This document shows positions 1 to 5,765 of a stretch of 6,640 nt of DNA, piece by piece (positions within the stretch are counted from its first letter, which is position 1; each line of letters starts with the position of its first letter). The DNA comes from Lachnoclostridium sp. UBA739 (GTDB lineage: Bacteria > Bacillota_A > Clostridia > Lachnospirales > Lachnospiraceae): NCBI GenBank assembly GCA_002297865.1, contig DBKX01000248.1, positions 680-7,319 of the forward strand, given 5' to 3'. The notes under the pieces are model-generated. The model was not told the origin of the DNA, made no database searches, and was given only the letters and a program-made list of their open reading frames with translations. Position numbers and translations under genes: made by a program.

Positions 1-1625
1 ATACCTTTTCTAAGTGCAAAGTTCAAGCACTCTTTAATTGTATTGATGATTGGTTCACCCACATCATTCAAAGATGTATTACAAATGATTGGAATTCCTG
101 TTTGCCTTTTGTAAGCAGTAATTAAGCGATATAGCGCTGGATTATCATCATATAGCAGCGACTGTATTCTAGCAGAATTATCCAAGTGACAAATGGATGG
201 AACCAAATTAATTTGATCTTCTCTTACATATAAAGTATGTAACATGAATGGTGAATAATAATTTCCTTCAAACCATTCCTCCATATCTTCCTGAAGAATA
301 ATTGGCGCAACTGGACGCCACCATTGTCTTTTCTTTATAATATTTAACTGATCTTTTCCGCTTTCTTTCTCAGGAGCTACAATTAAACTTCTGTGTCCTA
401 AAGCTCTCGGACCAATCTCTGCCCTGCCGTCAAACCATACAACTGGCTCTTTTTGTATGTCTTCCACAAATGTATTTTCATCAAGTTCTTGGCAACTTTT
501 GAAAAACTGACTGTATGCTCCACTTTCCAAAATTTTATCAAAAGAATCATCACTATCTCCAAAATAGGAACTTTTCAAAGCAAATTCCATATCAGGAATC
601 TCTTTATTAAAATAGTAAAGTGCTATACCAATTGATATACCTGCATCATTTACACATGGTGGGGCTAAAAAGCCTTTAAATCCGTATTCTCTCATTAGGA
701 AACTATTCGTTGGACAATTAAGTCCGAATCCTCCAGAGATAGATACATATGTCTCTGATGGTTCAAGATCATATTTTTCTAAAATATGTTCTATGTTATA
801 TTTGAGTATACGAATTGACATCTTTTGAACAATTTTGGAAACCATACTAATTCTGTTATCTTGCTCAGAAAAATCAGGATCGAAGCCGTTAAATAAAACT
901 CCTTCATCCTTTGCTTCAATTTTGTTCACCCTATCGTCAAGTATATTTATAAATTCATACGCTTTTTTCAAGTCCTTGATACCATATACTTTTACTAGTT
1001 CGTCATCTTCACAATATATTTCACTTTTGGATGCTGTAGCTAATGCCATCAAAGTACCTTCGCGTAAATTGTATTTTTTTCGAAGATATGTCCATAAAAA
1101 ACCAGGTGAGCATAAAGGAAAAAGTTCAACTTTTCCCTTCCTTGATACTGAACCAGCATAGTATTTTTTATCATTTATTGATTTATCTACGACAGAATCC
1201 GGTCCGCCATCCAAGGCAAGTGATATTATATTTTCATTATGAAAAATGTCCGTATCCATAAGCATGGAAGAATATAAGTGGCATATACTGTGATAAGCAA
1301 GCTCCTTGTTTTCCTCAATCGAACTATAATCAGATACCGTATCAAGCTGCGGTGTTCCAATAATTCCAGCTAAATCATCAAATTTCAAATCATATTGTTT
1401 CAAGAGGATCTCAATAAATTCTTTTGCCTGCTGAATACTGTAAAATGATTTGTACTGTCTTTTAAGTCCTGTAATACGTTCCAATTCCCAGTGATGAACT
1501 AATATTATCTTATTTCCTTGCTTTTTCCACAACGATATATTCTGATCGTGGCGAATATGGAAGTTATAGAGATAAGCTATGGGATCTATATGAATGTATG
1601 TCGATAAATAAAATCCGTCTCTCAT
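1..1625 (-). CDS. Carbamoyltransferase, NodU/CmcH/TobZ family (C-terminus cut by left window edge)
   Basis: This family makes carbamoyl-adenylate from carbamoyl phosphate and ATP in a Kae1-like domain, then passes the carbamoyl group to a hydroxyl of a sugar, antibiotic or other small molecule in the cytoplasm. I translated the open frame by hand; 541 codons are visible without a stop. The N-terminal part has HD (26-27) and ELERITG (47-53), a divergent form of the family EEER motif. Likely metal ligands are H112 and H116 (HSICH) and D139 (ALDGG), plus D327 (NDAGISIG), spaced like the Fe ligands recalled for TobZ. SGGFGLN (297-303) is another core motif. The C-terminal carbamoyltransferase domain shows WFDGRAEIGPRALGHRS (397-413), KKRQWWRPVAPIIL and NTSLNDVGEPI. 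Families are about 550-600 residues, so only a few tens are missing. The start is fixed by a strong Shine-Dalgarno. It lies 13 bases after the radical SAM gene. The acceptor is unknown. Confidence 0.93.
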   Translation of the reverse strand, partial: MRDGFYLSTYIHIDPIAYLYNFHIRHDQNISLWKKQGNKIILVHHWELERITGLKRQYKSFYSIQQAKEFIEILLKQYDLKFDDLAGIIGTPQLDTVSDYSSIEENKELAYHSICHLYSSMLMDTDIFHNENIISLALDGGPDSVVDKSINDKKYYAGSVSRKGKVELFPLCSPGFLWTYLRKKYNLREGTLMALATASKSEIYCEDDELVKVYGIKDLKKAYEFINILDDRVNKIEAKDEGVLFNGFDPDFSEQDNRISMVSKIVQKMSIRILKYNIEHILEKYDLEPSETYVSISGGFGLNCPTNSFLMREYGFKGFLAPPCVNDAGISIGIALYYFNKEIPDMEFALKSSYFGDSDDSFDKILESGAYSQFFKSCQELDENTFVEDIQKEPVVWFDGRAEIGPRALGHRSLIVAPEKESGKDQLNIIKKRQWWRPVAPIILQEDMEEWFEGNYYSPFMLHTLYVREDQINLVPSICHLDNSARIQSLLYDDNPALYRLITAYKRQTGIPIICNTSLNDVGEPIINTIKECLNFALRKG

Positions 1626-1632
1626 CAATTTT

Positions 1633-1638
1633 CCTCCT
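1633..1638 (-). promoter_or_regulatory. Shine-Dalgarno for the carbamoyltransferase gene
   Basis: On the minus strand AGGAGG stands 7 bases before the ATG at 1625, a near-perfect ribosome binding site. It decides the start of the carbamoyltransferase frame, and it directly abuts the TAG stop of the preceding radical SAM gene (1639-1641), which suggests coupled translation. Confidence 0.85.
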
Positions 1639-2919
1639 CTACACGCGTTTAAAATGTGATAAGTATACCTTTTTCTGCTCGTCTAAGTAGAATACCCTAA
1701 CGATATCATCGGCATACAGCATTCCTTCTAGCGTAAGCGATATCTCATGTTCACCAATTGTCAGGAACTTTCTTTGCTCGAGCGCTCTCATTTCGTCTCC
1801 ATATAAATCCATCACATCAATTCCAAACTCACATTGAAAAGCATCACGGTTAAAATGCATCGTCTTAAGTCCAAGCACGATTCTCTGAATCATTTCCTCT
1901 CTCTTACTCATACGATAAGCTCTCATAATTGGAGATTTACCTTCATTGATTGCGCTCAAATACTTTTCAATACTAATTTCATTCTGATATATAAAACCAT
2001 CCATACAAGAGTGAGCTGAAGCTCCTATTCCAAGCATGTCCTCACCTTGCCATAGTTTTCTTCTATGTACATGCTCATATTTTAAATCTGAAGTAAAACT
2101 ATAATTTGTCACTGGAATATATCCTGCATCTATCATCTTCTGGAAGCCTTCGCGAACGTATTGTGCTTCCGTTTCATCGGACATAAGACTAAACTCTTTT
2201 TCTCTGATTCTTTTATATAATACATTATTAAAGTATAATTCCAACTTATATACCGCAATATTTTCAGGATGCAGTTTCACTAACTTGTCAACCGTATCCA
2301 TCCAGCTTTCCCTTGACTGATTAACCATTCCAGACATCAAGTCCGTATTAATACTAGGAATTCCTATCTTTCTTGCCAGCTCAAATACTCGATAAAAAGA
2401 TTCCACATCATGATTTCTTCCATTTGCCTTTAACACTTCATCGTCAAGACTTTGAACACCAAAACTAATTCTTTTAATCTTGTATTCCTTTAGCAATGCA
2501 AGCTTTTCTTCAGTTGTCTCTTGGCCTGGTCTTGCCTCAAAACAAAGCTCATAATCTTCATCTAGAATAAAGTTTTTATGTATTGCGTCTAGTAACAGCT
2601 TAATCTGTTCGCAGCTTAATTTAGTAGGTGTTCCACCACCAAAATAAACGGAACTAGCAATCTTGCCCTGTATTTCAGGCAATTTTGAATACATCTCCAT
2701 CTCCTTAACTAAGGCAGCAACATACTCAGCTGGTACTGGGTCATCTCCTAATTCTTCTGATTTATAGTAGCAGAACTCGCATTTTTTATGGCAAAATGGG
2801 ATATGTACATATAAATTGTAACGACCCTTTTCCCAAAGTAAACCAACATCTTTTTTATTCAAAAAATTTGATGGGGGATACTGATTAATAAAATCCTCTC
2901 TTTTTAATTCAATCTCCAT
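1639..2919 (-). CDS. Radical SAM enzyme, HemW/HemN-like (coproporphyrinogen oxidase-like fold)
   Basis: The 426-residue protein has the radical SAM signature C43-x3-C47-x2-C50 in VHIPFCHKKCEFCYY, which holds the [4Fe-4S] cluster that cleaves S-adenosylmethionine. It is followed by FGGGTPT (93-99), the SAM-binding glycine motif, and by RISFGVQSLDDEVL (150-163) and NTDLMSGM (191-198), all typical of HemN/HemW relatives. A HemN C-terminal-like domain follows (about 330-410, with LTLEGMLYADDIV). HemW heme chaperones carry HNxxYW before the GxGAHS segment; here the position reads HRRKLW (285-290) before LGIGASAHS, so heme binding in the HemW manner is doubtful. Context (ligase, carbamoyltransferase) argues for a biosynthetic role, for example a HemN-like class C methylase or related radical chemistry; that is inference. 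ATG follows GGGGTGGAG, and the gap to the ligase gene is 12 bases. Confidence 0.9.
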   Translation of the reverse strand: MEIELKREDFINQYPPSNFLNKKDVGLLWEKGRYNLYVHIPFCHKKCEFCYYKSEELGDDPVPAEYVAALVKEMEMYSKLPEIQGKIASSVYFGGGTPTKLSCEQIKLLLDAIHKNFILDEDYELCFEARPGQETTEEKLALLKEYKIKRISFGVQSLDDEVLKANGRNHDVESFYRVFELARKIGIPSINTDLMSGMVNQSRESWMDTVDKLVKLHPENIAVYKLELYFNNVLYKRIREKEFSLMSDETEAQYVREGFQKMIDAGYIPVTNYSFTSDLKYEHVHRRKLWQGEDMLGIGASAHSCMDGFIYQNEISIEKYLSAINEGKSPIMRAYRMSKREEMIQRIVLGLKTMHFNRDAFQCEFGIDVMDLYGDEMRALEQRKFLTIGEHEISLTLEGMLYADDIVRVFYLDEQKKVYLSHFKRV

Positions 2920-2923
2920 TTAA

Positions 2924-2932
2924 CTCCACCCC
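2924..2932 (-). promoter_or_regulatory. Shine-Dalgarno for the radical SAM gene, touching the upstream stop
   Basis: The minus-strand sequence GGGGTGGAG lies 4 bases before the ATG at 2919. Its first base is the last base of the TAG stop of the ligase gene (2932-2934), so ribosomes ending the ligase sit on the next initiation site. This supports the chosen start and operon-type coupling. Confidence 0.7.
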
Positions 2933-4365
2933 TAATTCACTATGTACTTTTTCAATATTTTTCCTGTAGCACTCTTAGGTATTTCATCAACAAATTCTAT
3001 GATCTTTGGAATTTTATAAGTCGCAATCTTATTCAGACAGTATTGTGCTATTTGAGGCTTATTTAACTCTCCTTCTTTCACAATTACTGCTTTCACTATT
3101 TGTCCATATGTATCTGAATTTTTACCTACTACAACTACTTCTTTTACACCTGGAATTTCCATTATAACTTTTTCTACTTCAGCAGGATCAACCTTTTCTC
3201 CACCTACATTGATAAAGTTTTTAGCGCGGCCTAGAATATATACGTAGCCTTCATCGTCTAGATAGCCAATATCGCCAAGTGATAGCCATCCGTCCTGAAT
3301 TGTTTCATTGAACATTTCAGGATATAAATAACATCTTAAATTACATTTGCTCCTTGTCTGTACTCTTCCAATTTCATTATTGCCAATGACATTTCCGTCT
3401 TCATCAACAACTCTGAATTTCCTATCCCCAACACTCCTTCCAACGGAATCGAGTTTGTTTATTGGATCCACATTAATGCACATGACGCCTGATTCTGTAG
3501 AACCATAATCAGAATTAATATATGAACCAGACAGTTCATAAAATCCTAAGATAACTTTCTCTGTTAATATTGCTCCAGCAGACAAGCATATTCTTAAAGA
3601 ACTGAATGCACTCTTATCCTTATACTTCTTATTAATAATTAATTCATACATAAATGGTACTAATATTAATGTTGTTATATGATGCTTAGATATAGCATTC
3701 ACAGTTCCGTCAGCGGTAAATTGCTTTTCCATAACCAAGGTCGCTCCAATACATAAAGGAGTTAATGCTCCAAAAATCAGACCGTATGAATGACTTAAAG
3801 GAGGCATGGTCAAAAACATATCATTTTCATCTACTCCTAGCATTTCAGTAGTTTCCTGAATCTCCTTCCATACCTGCTGCTTTGTACGTATAGCTCCTTT
3901 GGACTCTCCCTGGCTTCCACTTGTAAGCTGGCAAAAATAATCGTCTTCTTCATACTTTGTCAAGTCCAGTTCTATTTCGAACTTAAAAAAGTAAAGTTTA
4001 CCATATTTTTTTACTAACACCCCCCCAATTTCTTCAAATACCTTGCTCATCTCTTCAAAACAAACTACAAATCGAGCATGAGCGTTTTCAAGGTGACACA
4101 ATATTTCATTGCGTCTAAAACCAACACTTAGAAGAAGGGCTGGATGTTTTAACTTATCTGACGCACACAAACAAGCCAGAAATTCTGCTGAATTACGAAG
4201 ACAGATTCCAATTGGTTCTCTTTCATCTAACAGCGCTAATAATTCTGTCTCCATATCTTGTATGGCTACTCCCAATGCACTATAAGAGATCTCCTCTCCA
4301 TTATCAATTAATGCTATCTTATTAGGAATACTCTTGGTATTTTCCATTATTACTCTATAAATCAT
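2932..4365 (-). CDS. AMP-forming acyl/aryl-acid ligase (ANL superfamily)
   Basis: This enzyme activates a carboxylic acid with ATP to an acyl-adenylate, then normally transfers it to CoA or a carrier-protein thiol. Core motifs are in order: the phosphate-binding loop TSGSQGESKG (148-157), PPLSHSYGLIFG (188-199), the YGSTESG motif (287-293), LGDIGYLDDEGYVYILGR (363-380) with the ATP-ribose-binding Asp365 and the hinge-region Arg380, INVGGEKVDPAEVE (385-398), and PKSATGKILKK (463-473) with the catalytic Lys469. All key residues are present, so it should be active. At 477 residues it is slightly shorter than the usual 500-550. Substrate cannot be read from the sequence, and no carrier protein lies in the window. 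ATG at 4365 follows AAAAGGGGAG closely; an internal Met7 has no such site. A run of seven G lies in the codons around Gly114-Gly115. The stop is 12 bases before the radical SAM gene. Confidence 0.94.
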   Translation of the reverse strand: MIYRVIMENTKSIPNKIALIDNGEEISYSALGVAIQDMETELLALLDEREPIGICLRNSAEFLACLCASDKLKHPALLLSVGFRRNEILCHLENAHARFVVCFEEMSKVFEEIGGVLVKKYGKLYFFKFEIELDLTKYEEDDYFCQLTSGSQGESKGAIRTKQQVWKEIQETTEMLGVDENDMFLTMPPLSHSYGLIFGALTPLCIGATLVMEKQFTADGTVNAISKHHITTLILVPFMYELIINKKYKDKSAFSSLRICLSAGAILTEKVILGFYELSGSYINSDYGSTESGVMCINVDPINKLDSVGRSVGDRKFRVVDEDGNVIGNNEIGRVQTRSKCNLRCYLYPEMFNETIQDGWLSLGDIGYLDDEGYVYILGRAKNFINVGGEKVDPAEVEKVIMEIPGVKEVVVVGKNSDTYGQIVKAVIVKEGELNKPQIAQYCLNKIATYKIPKIIEFVDEIPKSATGKILKKYIVN

Positions 4366-4368
4366 TTT

Positions 4369-4378
4369 CTCCCCTTTT
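4369..4378 (-). promoter_or_regulatory. Shine-Dalgarno for the ligase gene, overlapping the upstream stop
   Basis: AAAAGGGGAG on the minus strand ends only 3 bases before the ATG at 4365, a short spacing. It overlaps the TAA stop (4377-4379) of the 345-residue gene. The alternative Met7 (4345-4347) is about 20 bases further away, so the first ATG is preferred. Confidence 0.6.
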
Positions 4379-5414
4379 AAATCACAATCCTAATAAGACG
4401 TGCGATCATTGCATCAGTTAAATTGCTAGTTCTCCTTGGATCTGGTTCTCCATTTTTTATCTTCTCCCTGATATAGTCAGGTACTTTTGCGTCTTTATTC
4501 AGAACTAAACGGAATGGACTCTTTCGATACCAGTAAATATCCGCATATTTATTAGCCAACGTTCTCCAATCCTGTTCAGCAGTCCATGAATGGATCGTAT
4601 TAATTGTCTGAAAAGCGGACATGATAAGCTCAGATAACTCTGCGACCTCAATTGGTTTCCCATCTCCCAAAAGACTGTAATGTGTCATACATGTAACATA
4701 GTTTCCTTTTTCCAAAAAAAGATGGTTGTACGAATCAATTCTTAACTTCAAATCATTGTTGTATACAGCAACTACTTGAATATTTTTGTACTTAAGGAAA
4801 GGAATATTATCTCCCCATAAAAAGTCTGGCTGCAAATTCAGGTATTCTCTCACTAGCATCTGCCTATCATTATCAATTTGATAGATTCCATGTACTTCTT
4901 TTGTGACTTCATGAGCCCTGAAAAATATTGATTCTGTGTATGCCCACATAATTCCACAAAACTTTTGAACCAGTGCTGAATCACTCTTAGTCGCTTCTCG
5001 TAATTCTGTTTTTGATAAAAACGACGCAAGTTCATCTTTATTCATAATGAGGTTCTTTCCTGCCTCATTGAATTCATCTCCATCTTTCATAGAGCTAACC
5101 ATATCTAATAACTTATGTACAATTTTTCTTTGTTCCTCAAGTGGTATGCCCAATCTCTTCATACCAAAAATAATAGGATCTATTAAACGATATAATCTGG
5201 CCGGATTATTAAATAGTGCTGTTACTTCTTTTGAGTCAATTCCTTTTTCTTCAATTTCTTTCAAATCATCTAAACACTCTTGAGCAAATTCCTTTAAAAA
5301 TAGATGCATAATAGAATTGACTTTAATAGGCCAGTCATTGTAATCATTATATCCCCATGCAGATTTTAATGATTCTTTATATTTCTCTAATCTCAAGATT
5401 CCATCATTCATCAT
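4377..5414 (-). CDS. Unrecognised 345-residue protein, coupled to the phosphohistidine domain gene
   Basis: I do not recognise this family. The protein is soluble: no signal peptide and no membrane segment. Residues 1-150 are charged and look helix-rich (repeated Lys/Glu/Leu stretches such as LDDLKEIEEKG and LEEQRKIVHKLLDMV). From about 150 the composition shifts to aromatic-rich mixed segments: MWAYTESIFFRAHEVTKEVHG (156-176), LVREYLNLQPDFLWGDN (187-203), YVTCMTHYSLLGDGKPIE (239-256), and ADIYWYRKSPFRLVLN (291-306). The C-terminus is basic then hydrophobic (DPRRTSNLTDAMIARLIRIVI). I see no ATP-grasp, PEP-binding or nucleotide-binding motif. The gene starts 11 bases inside the end of the PEP-utiliser domain gene, which suggests translational coupling and perhaps a complex: this could be the substrate-binding partner of that domain. 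ATG 5414 is preferred over the adjacent ATG 5411 only by position. Confidence 0.85.
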   Translation of the reverse strand: MMNDGILRLEKYKESLKSAWGYNDYNDWPIKVNSIMHLFLKEFAQECLDDLKEIEEKGIDSKEVTALFNNPARLYRLIDPIIFGMKRLGIPLEEQRKIVHKLLDMVSSMKDGDEFNEAGKNLIMNKDELASFLSKTELREATKSDSALVQKFCGIMWAYTESIFFRAHEVTKEVHGIYQIDNDRQMLVREYLNLQPDFLWGDNIPFLKYKNIQVVAVYNNDLKLRIDSYNHLFLEKGNYVTCMTHYSLLGDGKPIEVAELSELIMSAFQTINTIHSWTAEQDWRTLANKYADIYWYRKSPFRLVLNKDAKVPDYIREKIKNGEPDPRRTSNLTDAMIARLIRIVI

Positions 5415-5739
5415 ATCTGTATATCACCCCTTGGTCTGAATCCAGCTCTATCATATCTCCTGTATTGATTTGACTTGTAGCTCCCAATACTCTTGTCATG
5501 CAAGGAATTCCCATCTCCAATGAAACAATACAAATATGGGATAGCTTTCCTCCTGCTTCACATATGATTCCTGCTGCCTTCATTACTGCCATCGCATACA
5601 TTGGATGACTATAAGGCAAGATAACAATTTCACCATCCTCTACTAGCTGTAAATCATTTTCCTCCTTTATTATTCTTGCCCTTCCCTTTACTACACCAGG
5701 AGATACTTTTGTACATTGAAGTTCCAATTTTTTCTTCAT
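5404..5739 (-). CDS. Stand-alone PEP-utiliser mobile (phosphohistidine swivelling) domain protein
   Basis: The 111 residues correspond to the PEP-utilising enzyme mobile domain (PF00391 type), which in PEP synthase, pyruvate phosphate dikinase and rifampin phosphotransferase carries a phosphoryl group on a histidine between two active sites. Visible landmarks are KVSPGVVKGRARII (11-24), DGEIVILPYSHP (35-46), and the signature AGGKLSHICIVSLEMGIPC (62-80), in which His68 is the expected phosphohistidine. It ends with GATSQINTGDMIELDSDQGVIY (86-107), the usual closing strand pattern. The common form is GGxTSHAAIVARELGIP; here Leu replaces Thr before SH. The domain is normally fused to an ATP-grasp domain and often to a PEP-binding domain; neither is encoded in the window, so it must work with a partner in trans or act otherwise. 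GAAAGGG lies 9 bases before the ATG; 26 bases separate it from the dehydrogenase gene. Confidence 0.9.
   Translation of the reverse strand: MKKKLELQCTKVSPGVVKGRARIIKEENDLQLVEDGEIVILPYSHPMYAMAVMKAAGIICEAGGKLSHICIVSLEMGIPCMTRVLGATSQINTGDMIELDSDQGVIYRYDE
5423..5430 (-). promoter_or_regulatory. Shine-Dalgarno for the 345-residue gene, inside the preceding gene
   Basis: GGGGTGAT on the minus strand ends 8 bases before ATG 5414. It resembles the extended anti-16S complement (AGGAGGTGAT) and lies wholly within the last codons of the PEP-utiliser domain gene. This supports the overlapping start and translational coupling. Confidence 0.7.
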
Positions 5740-5765
5740 TTATATTTACCCTTTCTTCTTTGTTT

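Noticed and set aside
453..1261. Small plus-strand open frames at 453-635, 835-1161 and 1043-1261
   Set aside because: They lie opposite the carbamoyltransferase frame, whose family motifs run through the whole stretch; the plus-strand peptides are low-complexity and show no family features.
1834..2019. Plus-strand open frame of 61 codons
   Set aside because: It is antisense to the C-terminal domain of the radical SAM enzyme and has no recognisable motif or ribosome site.
1639..2919. Annotation as housekeeping coproporphyrinogen III oxidase (hemN/hemZ) or hemW
   Set aside because: No heme genes are near, the HNxxYW motif is degenerate, and the operon is biosynthetic in character; only a general HemW/HemN-like call is justified.
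4853..5283. Open frames at 4853-5035 (minus) and 5047-5283 (plus)
   Set aside because: Both sit inside the 345-residue gene, which has a good ribosome site and tight operon spacing; the alternatives have neither.
5404..5739. The PEP-utiliser domain as a decayed fragment of a full-length PEP synthase
   Set aside because: It has its own ribosome site, starts and ends at natural domain borders, keeps the catalytic His, and no remnants of the other domains are seen upstream or downstream.
5740..5765. The largest intergenic gap as a promoter or terminator site
   Set aside because: At 26 bases it has no stem-loop and no -35/-10 pair; it only holds the GAAAGGG ribosome site.
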